A DNA stretch of 53,337 nt from Acidimicrobiia bacterium UBA5794 (GCA_002418265.1 DIDS01000025.1:19931-73267); one strand, 5' to 3'. Counted from the first letter of the stretch, positions 16,966 through 26,332 are shown. The notes: a model not told the origin generated them from the sequence alone. Translations and numbers: made by a program.

Positions 16966-17065
16966 GATCCTTGTTGGTTTCTCTGGCCTTGATGATTTCT
17001 GTGAGGTGTGGCTCGCTGGGAACCGCGGCTGGATACTACCCCGATCGGGTCGTATTCCGTCACGC

Positions 17066-18616
17066 TCAGTCGGAGGCTTCCCGGATACCGGCATCGTGTG
17101 CAGGGATTCCGGTCGCCGCTGCCTCCTCGTGAAGAAGAACCCCACGCCCGTTGCACGCCTCACATATCTCGGAGAACGACTCGAGAAGGCCAGCTGACAC
17201 GTTCTTGCGAGTCATCTCGACGAGCCCAAGATGGGAGACGTCGAACACCTGGGTTCGGGTCTTGTCCTTTGCGAGGTGTTCCCGGAGACGCAGCAGCACG
17301 GCTTCCTGGCTCTTGGTGTCCTCCATATCGATGAAGTCGATCACGATGATGCCGCCGATGTCGCGAAGCCTCAGTTGTCGTGCGATTTCCTCGGCAGACT
17401 CAAGGTTGTTCTCAAAGACGGTCTCTTCGAGGTTGTTCTTTCCGACGAATCTTCCGGTATTGACGTCAATGACCGTCAACGCCTCAGTTCGGTCGATCAC
17501 GAGGTGACCGCCAGATGGCAGCCAGACCTTGCGATCAAGGGCCTTGCGAAGCTGATCCTCGACGTGATACCGCTCAAAGAGCGAAAGCTCGTCGTCATAG
17601 AGCGTGACCCGCTCGACGAGGTCGGCCTCGGTTCCCTCGAGATAATCGAGCACCTGTCTGTACGTCTGTGGATCATCGATCAACAACCGCTTGAAATCTC
17701 GGGTGAAGTGTTCGCGAATGACGCGGATGACCAGCGGAGGCTCTTCGTAGAGGAGTTCGGGTGCATTCGCCGTCTTGCGGTCGATGTCGATCTTTTCCAA
17801 GATCGCCTTCAACCGGTCGATGTCGCCCTTGATGTCCTCACGAGTCGCGCCCTCGGCTGCCGTGCGAACGATGATGCCGGTGCCCTTGGGGCGAAGGTCG
17901 CCCACGATCTCACGGAGTCGGCGGCGTTCCTGGTCACTGAGTCGTCGCGAGATTCCCCGTACGTCTTCGTTCGGGGCGAGTACCAGGTATCGGCCAGCAA
18001 GGCTGATCTGGTTGGTCAGCCTTGCGCCCTTGTGCCCCATGGCGTCCTTGACGACCTGCACCAACACGCCGTCTCCCGGCTTGAGTGCATTTTCGATGCG
18101 CTTCGGCTTTCCACCGAGGTCTTGCTCGGCGTAGTTGATGTCTCCCTGATAGAGGACACCATTCTTGCCCTCACCAAAATCGATGAACGCTGCTTCCATA
18201 CCGGGAAGCACGTTGCGGACCTTTCCGAGATACACATTCCCAACGAGCGACTTGTGGTCGGTACTCGCGACGTAGTGCTCAACGAGTACGGGACCTTCAA
18301 GAACCACGATCTGGGTCTGGTTCGGACTATGACGCACAAGCATCTGCTTGCGGGCGGTCTCTGGCGGTTCGACGATTTCGATCGGTGGTCGCCGACGAGT
18401 CGATGGGGATTGACTCCGGCCACGATGCGAAGGTTGTTGCTTGGTTCTGCTCCGACCTGACGAGCGCTTCTTGGTGGCAGTCCCTGTCGGTGCCTTGGGT
18501 GTCTTAGCGGGTCGGCGGATGGTGAACTCTTGTCCGTTCACCGTCTTGACAGCTTGTTCTACACCGCCCTCGCTCTTGCGAACGATGCGGGGGGCCTTCT
18601 TTCTGAAGAGTCCCAT
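17066..18616 (-). CDS. Ribonuclease E/G family endoribonuclease
   Basis: The 516 residues hold about 100 N-terminal residues that are basic and low-complexity, an S1 domain (VGNVYLGKVRNVLPGMEAAFIDFG), the RNase H-like and 5'-sensor parts, and the catalytic DNase I-like domain with D384 (DVNTGRF) and D427 (VIDFID). The zinc-link cysteines are C485 and C488. It processes rRNA and drives mRNA decay. Many actinobacterial RNase E proteins are about 900-1000 residues with long disordered arms; this one is compact. A hairpin sits directly against its ribosome site. It lies upstream of rplU in the usual order. Confidence 0.94.
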   Translation of the reverse strand: MGLFRKKAPRIVRKSEGGVEQAVKTVNGQEFTIRRPAKTPKAPTGTATKKRSSGRSRTKQQPSHRGRSQSPSTRRRPPIEIVEPPETARKQMLVRHSPNQTQIVVLEGPVLVEHYVASTDHKSLVGNVYLGKVRNVLPGMEAAFIDFGEGKNGVLYQGDINYAEQDLGGKPKRIENALKPGDGVLVQVVKDAMGHKGARLTNQISLAGRYLVLAPNEDVRGISRRLSDQERRRLREIVGDLRPKGTGIIVRTAAEGATREDIKGDIDRLKAILEKIDIDRKTANAPELLYEEPPLVIRVIREHFTRDFKRLLIDDPQTYRQVLDYLEGTEADLVERVTLYDDELSLFERYHVEDQLRKALDRKVWLPSGGHLVIDRTEALTVIDVNTGRFVGKNNLEETVFENNLESAEEIARQLRLRDIGGIIVIDFIDMEDTKSQEAVLLRLREHLAKDKTRTQVFDVSHLGLVEMTRKNVSAGLLESFSEICEACNGRGVLLHEEAAATGIPAHDAGIREASD

Positions 18617-18623
18617 GGATCAA

Positions 18624-18650
18624 CTCCTTTGGCCACCGATGCCGGTGGCC
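18624..18650 (-). promoter_or_regulatory. Hairpin abutting the RNase E/G ribosome site
   Basis: GGCCACCG and CGGTGGCC (18631-18650) form a perfect 8-bp stem with a 4-nt loop. On the minus strand it ends exactly where the AAAGGAG ribosome site (18630-18624) begins. This could control translation or be cleaved by the enzyme itself, as the rne leader is in Escherichia coli; that is analogy only. A second small stem (GTCTC/GAGAC, 18785-18804) lies further up the leader. The rest of 18651-18943 shows no gene. Confidence 0.55.
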
Positions 18651-18943
18651 CTGTGTCTCATCCAATCCGGGACGCTTTCGATGACGGCTCTTGGCGCATG
18701 CGGATGCGTTCCAAGCGAAGGATCGACCAGGGGCCAATCGGAACATCGGGGCACCTGCAGTCAACTCACTGAGAGAAATCGTGAGTCTCATCCGAATGCG
18801 AGACAGCAGATCGCCGTTGCGTTGTGCCTCTAGCGGTGGGACGACGGTCATTGCCCGTCCTGGATAGGAAAACTTTCGGCCACGTAATGTGGCGTATGCA
18901 CCACAGGGTAGCAAGAAGAGCCACCAAGTCCGGGTCTTTGATA

Positions 18944-19050
18944 TCTGACGTCTGACGTCTGACGTCCGATGACCGATGACCGATGACCGATAACCGATAA
19001 CCGAACTCGGAGACCCAGACCCCGGGGCTGAGAGCTGAAAGCTGAAAGCT
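18944..19050. repeat. Intergenic heptanucleotide repeat array
   Basis: Three families of 7-nt tandem units lie in this gene-free stretch: TCTGACG x3 (18944-18964), CCGATGA x3 plus CCGATAA x2 (18966-19000), and GCTGAGA, GCTGAAA, GCTGAAA, GCT (19027-19050). The block ends 3 bp before the tdk stop codon. The first family is shared with 4572-4599 and the last with 16213-16243. Confidence 0.9.
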
Positions 19051-19053
19051 CGA

Positions 19054-19638
19054 TTATTCCACGTTCAGTTTCTGCTGCTCGGCCTCATGGGGGTCATAGC
19101 AGCGACGGCATCGCGCCTCATATGCATCCTGCGCGCCGAGCACCACGAGCTCATCGGATTGAACAACACGCTGCGTAAAGAGACCGGGCCCTCCGCATCG
19201 GTGACACACGGCAAGGGCTTTCGTGACGTATTCGGCTCGCAGCATCAGGGAAGGGACCGGTTCGAATGGACGTCCGAGATAGTCGAGGTCAAGGCCAGCC
19301 ACGATGATGTTCTTGCCTGCTCCGGCAAGAATCTCAGCCACCTCGACGAGTCCGTTGTCAAAGAACTGCCCCTCGTCGACTCCGATCACAACAGTTCGAT
19401 CGTCAACCGATTTGAGGAGCTGTGCAGAGTCGCGCACCGGTGTCGCCTCGGTACTCAGCCGTGAATGGCTCACGACCTCCCCCACCGAATAGCGTGAATC
19501 AAGCGCAGGCTTGAAGGTCTGTGTCGGTACGCGCGCAATGTGATACCGGGTCACCCTGCGGATCAATTCCTCACTCTTCCCCGAGAACATGGGTCCGGCA
19601 ATGACTTCAATCCAGCCCTGATCCTCACGTCGTTCCAT
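19054..19638 (-). CDS. tdk: Thymidine kinase (type II)
   Basis: Salvage enzyme converting thymidine to dTMP. The 194 residues show Walker A GPMFSGKS (15-22), Walker B VIGVDEGQFF with D88 and the catalytic E89, and two zinc-binding CxxC pairs (CHRC and CRRC) in the lasso domain. It starts 10 bp after rodA and so may be the last gene of the mre-rodA transcript. It is followed by the heptamer repeat array. Confidence 0.95.
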   Translation of the reverse strand: MERREDQGWIEVIAGPMFSGKSEELIRRVTRYHIARVPTQTFKPALDSRYSVGEVVSHSRLSTEATPVRDSAQLLKSVDDRTVVIGVDEGQFFDNGLVEVAEILAGAGKNIIVAGLDLDYLGRPFEPVPSLMLRAEYVTKALAVCHRCGGPGLFTQRVVQSDELVVLGAQDAYEARCRRCYDPHEAEQQKLNVE

Positions 19639-19648
19639 GGTGGCGAGA

Positions 19649-20842
19649 CTAGCCGACCCGAGATGTCAGCTCACGGTGTCGGACCTCGCCCGGAACAGGG
19701 GGCCGTCTGATCCAGGACGAGTGGGCGAGCCCGAGCGCGGCGCTCATCACGACGAAGAACGTGCCACCCGACGACATGAACGGGAGGGGGAGGCCAGTGA
19801 CGGGCATGATCCGGATCGTCATCCCAATGTTGACAAATACGTGGAACGCGAGCATCGCTGCAACGCCCATCGTCACAAGATATCCGAATCGGTTCCTCGC
19901 TCTTTGGGCAATCATCAAGAGTCGCCACAAGATGACGCCGAAAAGTGCGATCACCACCGCCGACCCCACAAATCCGAATTGCTCGCCAACGGCGGTAAAG
20001 ATGAAGTCCGAGGATTGGACCGGTACGAACTGAAGGTTTGTCTGGGTGCCCTCAAAGAGGCCCTTCCCGAACATGCCGCCTGACCCGATGGCGATCTCAG
20101 ACTGGATCTGGTTGTACGAAAGCGTCAGTTCGTGCGCGCCGGGATCGACAAATGCGGTGAGCCGATTGACCTGATAGTCCTTGATGAGGTTCAGCTGGAA
20201 GACGCCGACCGTCGCGATGATCGTGGCCACGGCAAGAAACGCAAGCTGTCGCATCGTGGCACCGCCGACGAACAGCATGGCAATGAGGACGAAAGCGAAC
20301 ACCAACATCGTTCCGAGGTCTGGTTGGAGGAAAATCAAACCGGCGGGTAGAGCGACGACGAGCACCGACTTGGCGATTGTGATCCAACGCAACGGTGGAT
20401 CGACGGCGGCAAGGAGCGAAGCAAGCGTCAGGATCACAGCGACCTTGGCCATCTCTGATGGTTGGAACCGCAGGAACCCGATGTCGATCCAGCGCACAGC
20501 AACGTCATCGCGTCCGCTCTCACCGACAAGGAACACGAGCACCAGCAGCATGACCGACACGAAATAGATGGGCGTGGTGAAGCCTCGTATCTCGGTGAGG
20601 TCCATCCACGAGACGACGCCGAACACAATGAATCCGATGACGACAAAGATGGCCTGCTCTTTGAGCTCACTCGTCGGATCAAGCCCGCGGTCTTCAAGAC
20701 CGGGAGCCGTGGCCGAATAGATCATCAACAGTCCAAATGCGGTGATGACGATGTAGGAAAGGACAAGGATCAGGTCGGGTTTCAGCGGCGCCTCACGGTG
20801 CATGAAAGAAATGGGTTTGGTGTCGTGGTAATCGTTGGCCAT
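19649..20842 (-). CDS. rodA: RodA, SEDS peptidoglycan polymerase
   Basis: A 397-residue polytopic membrane glycosyltransferase of the Rod complex. SEDS marks are present: the GIGSGGMFGKGLFEGTQTNL loop, FIFTAVGEQFGFVGS and the final TGLPLPFMSSGGTFF. It works with the PBP2 gene directly upstream, whose TGA stop overlaps the rodA ATG by one base (TGATG). Confidence 0.95.
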   Translation of the reverse strand: MANDYHDTKPISFMHREAPLKPDLILVLSYIVITAFGLLMIYSATAPGLEDRGLDPTSELKEQAIFVVIGFIVFGVVSWMDLTEIRGFTTPIYFVSVMLLVLVFLVGESGRDDVAVRWIDIGFLRFQPSEMAKVAVILTLASLLAAVDPPLRWITIAKSVLVVALPAGLIFLQPDLGTMLVFAFVLIAMLFVGGATMRQLAFLAVATIIATVGVFQLNLIKDYQVNRLTAFVDPGAHELTLSYNQIQSEIAIGSGGMFGKGLFEGTQTNLQFVPVQSSDFIFTAVGEQFGFVGSAVVIALFGVILWRLLMIAQRARNRFGYLVTMGVAAMLAFHVFVNIGMTIRIMPVTGLPLPFMSSGGTFFVVMSAALGLAHSSWIRRPPVPGEVRHRELTSRVG

Positions 20843-23343
20843 CAGTCGGCGTCCAATCCTGCACGGAGTTCCGTAACACCCTCGGGACCGTTCAAGAGGT
20901 ACTGCAAGACCTGACGTGCGATGGGGGCAGCGACGCGACCACCTGATCCACCACGTTCAACGACGATCGAGATGACGAACTTTGGATCATTGATTGGCGC
21001 AACACCAATGAACCACGCGTTGTCGACCTCGCGGAATGCCTCCGAGTCAGGTGCTTTGATGACCTCGCCCGTACCGGTCTTTCCACCGATCGTTTCGACA
21101 CCTTCACCGAAGATGTTTGTGCCTCGACTGTCATAGAACGCCGACTTGCCCGTTCCTCCGTACTTGTCGTCAGACCCGAGGTCGTTGACGACCCGCTGAA
21201 GGTCTGCACGGAGCCATTGCACCGTTCCCGGACTGATGTCGATCTTCCGCACAATGGTCGTTGGGAGTGTCTCGATCGTGTTGCCCTGGGAGTCGATGAT
21301 GCGAGACACGACGCGGGGTTCGAACAGCGTTCCTCCGTTGACCATTGCGGCATAGCCATTCGCCATCTGGAGTGGAGTTGTCAGCATGGCTCCCTGACCG
21401 ACCGCGATGTCCATGAGGTCACCACCCACCCAAGGCCCATCGGGGCGCACACGTGGTGAACCGGCACTCTGCTCTGATTGAAACCAGGCGCGGTCGGGGA
21501 CGAGGCCATCACGCTCAAAGGGGAGGTCGATGCCGGTTGCAGTTCCGAACCCGAAGTCTCTCGCATACTGTTGGAGGAGGTTCTCTTTGTCGAGTCCGGA
21601 CTCGTCGTTGCGCTCCTCCCAAAGTCGGAGCGCAATGTCCCAGAAGTAGAGGTCGCACGATTCCACGAGCGCTCCGTGGAGATCGAGCCCGCCATGCCCA
21701 CGCGACAGCCAGTCCCGCTTCGTCTGCGTCGTGCCATCGTTGAGCTCGAACTTGAACTCGCCCGAACAGTTGTATTCGTCGGTATCACTGCTGAGTGGAA
21801 CCGATGGCAGACCTGCATCCTCCTCGTCGACAAGCTGCTTGTCACCAAGACCGCGGTCCATCGGGTAGTAGTTCTCCTCCATCGCAAGGATGTAGGGAAC
21901 CGTCTTGAAGGTTGACGCTGGTGCGTACAGACCCTGTACCGCGAAGTTCTGGAACGCTGACTCGGCGGACAGCTCAGCCCACTGGTCATCGCTGAGGCCA
22001 TCAACGAACGCAGCCGGGTCATACGCTGGGTACGACGCCATGGCGATGACTGACCCATCAGTCGGGTCAAGTACCACCCCGACGCTTCTGACCGGACACC
22101 ACTTGTCTTGGTGATACAAGATGACCTCATCTTCCATCACCGCCACAACTTGGAGTGTCGATGCGAAGGATTGGTTGTCCTTGACCGTGTACTTCTCCTG
22201 GCCGATCGTGAACGTCGCGAAAAGGGTCCCATCCGTGTCGGCAATCGAATCAAGGCGGATGAACCTCGGGTCAACCCCCGAGAGGGATGCGTCACCACCA
22301 AGCGGAACCGTGACTCGCTGGACCGGGACACACACACCGTTGCTGTCGATCGGCAGTCCCGGATACAACGAAGCAAGTACCGTGGCCGGGTCCACCTTCA
22401 CGGGCTCCTGATCGAGCACGACATCGTCGTCATCCACCGCAGGGTCGGTCGCAGAGGATTCCACGTCGGCTGCTGCCTCCTCGAGTGCTGCTTGCCTTGC
22501 TTCCTCTTCAGCCTCGATCTGGGCTTCGGCGAGGCGTTCAACGATCGACTGCTTGGCAAGTTCACTCGCGCGTTGGGCCATTTCGTCGCTTCGGGCAAGC
22601 ATCAGACCTTCTCGGAGGGACTGCTGGAGCTGGGCCTGTGTCTCGATGTCGATGGTGAGCACGAGACTGCCTCCGGCCGTGGGGGCTTCCTCTCTCGCGA
22701 GTGAGAGCACCTTTCGTTCGGCATCAACATGGTATTGCACGAGTCCTTCGGTCCCCAAGAGCTGTTCGTCGTAAAATGCCTCGACGCCAGCCTTTCCCAC
22801 ATGGGTGTTGCCTTTGACGTCAGGGCGTTCGAGGTCTTCGGCCGTTGGTCGCCCGATGTAGCCGAGGATGTGAGCGCCGACCTCTCCTTTCGGATAGACC
22901 CTGATCGGTTGGGGAATGATGTTGACACCGGGAAACGTCTCACGGTGTTCGGCGAGGAACGTCGCCTGATACTCGGTTAGGTCTATCGCGACCGTGACCT
23001 GTGGGCCCTTGGCATTGATGAGCTCGTCGAGAATTGCCGCAGAGTCCTCGTCAAGGAACGCCGCAAGATTCCTGGACAGCATTTCCAGTTCGTCGTGTTC
23101 AACGAGGGCGAGATCAACGACGGCAGCCAGTGCCGAGCGAGTGCCAGCAAGTTTGACCATGTTGGCATCGAAAATGTCGCCACGAGGTGCAGGCGTGTAC
23201 ACAATCCGAACTTGATTGTGGAGTGCACGCGTCTCGTAGGCCTCTGCATCTGTTACCTGCATGGTCCACAGGCGCAGCATCAGTGCGCCAAGCAGAACGG
23301 CAAATACGAGACCCAGAATCGAGGTACGAACACCACTTGTCAT
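20842..23343 (-). CDS. Penicillin-binding protein 2 with a large insertion
   Basis: Class B transpeptidase of the elongation machinery. The start ATG 23343 overlaps the mreD stop (ATGA); ATG 23352 is also possible. Of 833 residues there is a membrane helix (9-29), the pedestal (about 45-230), and a transpeptidase domain with S477-T-F-K480, S562-C-D564 and KTG in GGKTGTGE. Between the VLTIDIETQAQLQ strand and the VGVVLDPTDGSVIAMAS strand lie about 165 extra residues (about 256-420): a charged helical stretch, an acidic linker and a beta-rich module with two cysteines (CVPV, WCPV). In most PBP2 proteins these strands are close together. Confidence 0.93.
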   Translation of the reverse strand: MTSGVRTSILGLVFAVLLGALMLRLWTMQVTDAEAYETRALHNQVRIVYTPAPRGDIFDANMVKLAGTRSALAAVVDLALVEHDELEMLSRNLAAFLDEDSAAILDELINAKGPQVTVAIDLTEYQATFLAEHRETFPGVNIIPQPIRVYPKGEVGAHILGYIGRPTAEDLERPDVKGNTHVGKAGVEAFYDEQLLGTEGLVQYHVDAERKVLSLAREEAPTAGGSLVLTIDIETQAQLQQSLREGLMLARSDEMAQRASELAKQSIVERLAEAQIEAEEEARQAALEEAAADVESSATDPAVDDDDVVLDQEPVKVDPATVLASLYPGLPIDSNGVCVPVQRVTVPLGGDASLSGVDPRFIRLDSIADTDGTLFATFTIGQEKYTVKDNQSFASTLQVVAVMEDEVILYHQDKWCPVRSVGVVLDPTDGSVIAMASYPAYDPAAFVDGLSDDQWAELSAESAFQNFAVQGLYAPASTFKTVPYILAMEENYYPMDRGLGDKQLVDEEDAGLPSVPLSSDTDEYNCSGEFKFELNDGTTQTKRDWLSRGHGGLDLHGALVESCDLYFWDIALRLWEERNDESGLDKENLLQQYARDFGFGTATGIDLPFERDGLVPDRAWFQSEQSAGSPRVRPDGPWVGGDLMDIAVGQGAMLTTPLQMANGYAAMVNGGTLFEPRVVSRIIDSQGNTIETLPTTIVRKIDISPGTVQWLRADLQRVVNDLGSDDKYGGTGKSAFYDSRGTNIFGEGVETIGGKTGTGEVIKAPDSEAFREVDNAWFIGVAPINDPKFVISIVVERGGSGGRVAAPIARQVLQYLLNGPEGVTELRAGLDAD

Positions 23344-23849
23344 GTTGCCCATTCCCGTTCGCGTCGCTTGAACAGCTCCGACAGAGCCCAAAGAACCGGG
23401 ACAGCGAGGACGAGATTCCACACTGCTGGCAGGATGATCTTGGCTGCGAGGGAGTCATCGCCAAGGAGGTTCTGGCCAAACAGTGTTCCGATGACCACAA
23501 ACACGACTTGACCGAGAAGCGTCAGCGAGAAGATGAGAACACCAGACAACACGATGCCTTCATTGAACCGAGCACGGAGCCTTGAGGATGCATAAGCAAC
23601 AATTGTTAGGGTCATTGCCCATATACCGAGCGTGCCGCTTCCCATCAGGTCGGCAAGAATGCCAGCCGTAAACCCCAACAAGAGGTGGTACTCGGTTTCC
23701 ACATACGGGCCAATGGCGATAACCACAAGGGTGATGAAGGCAGGGGCAACGCCCAAAGGCTCGATACCCGAAGCACCAAACACGGTCGTTTGGATCACGA
23801 GCGACGCGATGATCGCAAGAAGGGCGATGGCGACTCGTGCTCTACTCAT
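23340..23849 (-). CDS. mreD: Rod shape-determining protein MreD
   Basis: A 169-residue membrane protein with about five hydrophobic helices, in the fixed place between mreC and the PBP2 gene. Sequence conservation in MreD is low, so the call rests on topology, length, the LGFTAGILADLMGSGTLGIWAMTLT segment and gene order. It overlaps both neighbours by 4 nt. Confidence 0.92.
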   Translation of the reverse strand: MSRARVAIALLAIIASLVIQTTVFGASGIEPLGVAPAFITLVVIAIGPYVETEYHLLLGFTAGILADLMGSGTLGIWAMTLTIVAYASSRLRARFNEGIVLSGVLIFSLTLLGQVVFVVIGTLFGQNLLGDDSLAAKIILPAVWNLVLAVPVLWALSELFKRREREWAT

Positions 23850-24805
23850 CCGTCCCCCGCTCCAGGCAGCGTCGTCTGTGACGGAAGCGTCGTCGGTGAC
23901 GGAAGCGTCGTTCCCGGTGGCATGGTGGTGGTTGTGGAAACCGATGTATCGATGACCCCATCCTGGAGGTCAGCATCAAGCGCCGTCCAGCCGATGATCA
24001 CCTTCACATAATCCACCTGGGATAGGTTGGCAGCGGGTTCGACCTCAGTGCGAAGCACAAACCCGACCTCAGCGGTGGCGTCTTCGGTCACCCTCCCGAC
24101 AACGAGTCCCGGCGGAAATCGACTGCCATCGGTGACAACGAGATCGCCCCGTGACACGGGCAGCGTGGCGCGGAACATCTCAAGACGAAGCGGCCCATCA
24201 CCACGGCCTGTGACAACACCGGTCTCGTTCGTTGATTGAATTCGGACACCCGCTGATACCAATGGATCGATGATGAGTCGGATCCGGGCATCGTGGGCAG
24301 ACACCAAATCGACTCGCCCGACCAGACCGTTCTCGTCAATCACTGCCTGCCCGACCACGATCCCGTCACTCGCTCCCTTGTCGATGAACCTGGCATTGTC
24401 AAAGGCTGAAGGACCGGACGAGTAGATCTTTGCGGTCACCGTCGGAAGTTCCTGAGGAGCCTTCACCCCGGCGATCGCCTCAAGTTGACGAACCCTCTCT
24501 TCGAGAGCCCCGGTTTCAAGAACCTGTGCCTCGAGTTCGCGGACGCGCCCTTGAAGACGTTCGTTTTGATCACGAAGCCCCGCGAGATTCGACACCCCAT
24601 CAACGAATCCGATAATCGGGCTCGTCACCCAGTCGACCCCCTTCTGCAACGGCTCGAAGATCGATTGCGTCCCTTCTCGCATCACGTTCGCGACACTGTC
24701 GCCGTCGTTGCGGACGTCAAAGGTTGCAATGATGAAACCGACAGCGATCAGCGAGACGAAGAGAATCGTCGCCCGATTCAATCGGTTGCCCGATGTGGGG
24801 AGCAT
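23846..24805 (-). CDS. mreC: Rod shape-determining protein MreC
   Basis: A 319-residue bitopic protein: N-terminal helix (about 13-28), a coiled coil (about 70-115; LAGLRDQNERLQGRVRELEAQV) and two beta-barrels that carry the conserved VIDENGLVGRV and GDLVVTDGSRFPPGLVVGRV segments. The last 30 residues are Thr/Pro-rich (TTTTMPPGTTLPSPTTLP), a linker type typical of exported proteins in this genome. It connects MreB to PBP2 and RodA. Confidence 0.95.
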   Translation of the reverse strand: MLPTSGNRLNRATILFVSLIAVGFIIATFDVRNDGDSVANVMREGTQSIFEPLQKGVDWVTSPIIGFVDGVSNLAGLRDQNERLQGRVRELEAQVLETGALEERVRQLEAIAGVKAPQELPTVTAKIYSSGPSAFDNARFIDKGASDGIVVGQAVIDENGLVGRVDLVSAHDARIRLIIDPLVSAGVRIQSTNETGVVTGRGDGPLRLEMFRATLPVSRGDLVVTDGSRFPPGLVVGRVTEDATAEVGFVLRTEVEPAANLSQVDYVKVIIGWTALDADLQDGVIDTSVSTTTTMPPGTTLPSPTTLPSQTTLPGAGDG

Positions 24806-24825
24806 CAGCGGAGGCGCACGCCCAC

Positions 24826-25857
24826 CTAGGCGCGGCCAGACGACTGGAGCACGGCATGAAGCACGTCGAACTCCTCAAGACACGCCCCTGATCCAAGAAC
24901 CACACTGTGGAGAGGACGGTCTGCCGTCACAATCGGCATTCCAGTTTCGTGGGCGAGCCTCACGTCAAGACCCTTGAGGTATGCGCCACCACCCGTGAGG
25001 ACAATGCCACGTTCGATGATGTCCGCCGCCAACTCGGGAGGCGTCTTGTCGAGGGTGTACTTGACAGCATCAACCACCGATTGAACTGGTTCTTCAATTG
25101 CTTCGCGTACCTCGGCGCTTGAGAGAACGATGGTCTTCGGGAGACCGGTGATCAGGTCCCGGCCTCTGACCTCGGCAGCTGGTTCATCCGGATACGGCCA
25201 TGCTGATCCGATCGCCATCTTGATTTGCTCAGAAGTACGCTCGCCGAGCATGAGGCTGTATTCCTTCTTGACCCATTGGATGATCGCCTCGTCAAGTTCA
25301 TCTCCGCCGATGCGGGAAGACTTCGAGACAACAATGCCACCGAGAGAGATGACGGCAACCTCCGTGGTTCCACCACCGATGTCGACCACCATCGAACCGG
25401 TCGGCTCGTGAACAGGGAGACCGACACCAATGGCGGCGGCCATCGGCTCCTCGATGGTGTACGCCCGCCTTGCACCGGCGTGGTACGCGGCTTCTTCGAC
25501 AGCGCGACGTTCAACAGCGGTGATACCGGATGGGACACAGATGACAATGCGGGGACGCGCAGCAAAACGGCCGGTATGCACCTTGTCGATGAAATAGCGC
25601 AGCATCTTTTCGGTGACGTCGAAATCCGCGATGACACCGTCCCTCAGTGGACGAATCGCCTGGATGTACGACGGCGTCCTCCCGATCATCCGTTTGGCTG
25701 CCATCCCAACCTCAAGAGGGCGGTTGTCGCGTGTGTTCATGGCGACGACCGATGGTTCGTTCAAGACGATGCCATGACCGCGCACGAACACAAGCGTGTT
25801 GGCGGTCCCGAGATCGACCGCCATGTCGCGGCCGGCGAATGAGAGGAGGCTATTCAT
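24826..25857 (-). CDS. mreB: Actin-like rod shape protein MreB
   Basis: A 343-residue bacterial actin. The ATP-binding motifs are present: MAVDLGTANTLVFVRG (phosphate 1), VVDIGGGTTEVAVISLGG (phosphate 2) and GIVLTGGGAYLKGLD (adenosine). It positions the elongation complex along the membrane. It is the first gene of mreB-mreC-mreD-PBP2-rodA(-tdk), with ndk 70 bp upstream. Confidence 0.97.
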   Translation of the reverse strand: MNSLLSFAGRDMAVDLGTANTLVFVRGHGIVLNEPSVVAMNTRDNRPLEVGMAAKRMIGRTPSYIQAIRPLRDGVIADFDVTEKMLRYFIDKVHTGRFAARPRIVICVPSGITAVERRAVEEAAYHAGARRAYTIEEPMAAAIGVGLPVHEPTGSMVVDIGGGTTEVAVISLGGIVVSKSSRIGGDELDEAIIQWVKKEYSLMLGERTSEQIKMAIGSAWPYPDEPAAEVRGRDLITGLPKTIVLSSAEVREAIEEPVQSVVDAVKYTLDKTPPELAADIIERGIVLTGGGAYLKGLDVRLAHETGMPIVTADRPLHSVVLGSGACLEEFDVLHAVLQSSGRA

Positions 25858-25927
25858 GTAACTTCCGAGTTGTTGCGTCGGAGTGTACCCATCGATGCAT
25901 TAATCAGCCTGAAAGAGTTCGTTCTCG

Positions 25928-26332
25928 CTATCGAAAGTAGATACCGAGTTCACGCTCGGCGCTCTCAACCGAATCTGATCCATGGACGATGTTTTCCGTG
26001 ATCACAAGGCCAAAGTCTCCACGAATCGTGCCGGGGGCAGCTTCGACGGGATTCGTGACGCCCATCAAGGTACGAGCAACCGCCACGGCATGGTCACCAG
26101 ACCATTCCATTGCAACAACCGGGCCGGAAGTGATGAACGCAACCAGCTCCTGAAAGAACGGTTTGTCCGTGTGTTCGGCGTAGTGGCGACCTGCGAGGTC
26201 CTCGTCGATGGTGAGCATGCGCATGTTGAGCAGCTTCAGGCCTTTTCGTTCGAGACGGCAGATGATCTCGCCCACGAGTCCACGGGCGACTCCGTCGGGT
26301 TTAACCATCACGAAAGTGCGTTCGAGTGACAT
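25928..26332 (-). CDS. ndk: Nucleoside diphosphate kinase
   Basis: Balances NTP and dNTP pools by phosphate transfer through a histidine. ATG 26332 (MSLERTFVMVKPDG) was chosen over 26356 because AGGGAGC lies just before it and the family begins there, giving 134 residues. The active-site His is H117 in NIVHGSDS. Its promoter lies in the 195-bp space shared with the plus-strand gene at 26528. Confidence 0.96.
   Translation of the reverse strand: MSLERTFVMVKPDGVARGLVGEIICRLERKGLKLLNMRMLTIDEDLAGRHYAEHTDKPFFQELVAFITSGPVVAMEWSGDHAVAVARTLMGVTNPVEAAPGTIRGDFGLVITENIVHGSDSVESAERELGIYFR

Noticed and set aside
17231..18460. Open frame of 409 codons opposite the RNase E/G gene
   Set aside because: Antisense shadow of a conserved enzyme; no homology or ribosome site.
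18944..19050. CRISPR or replication origin (iteron-like) array
   Set aside because: Units are 7 nt without spacers, and there is no dnaA, rep or par gene nearby.
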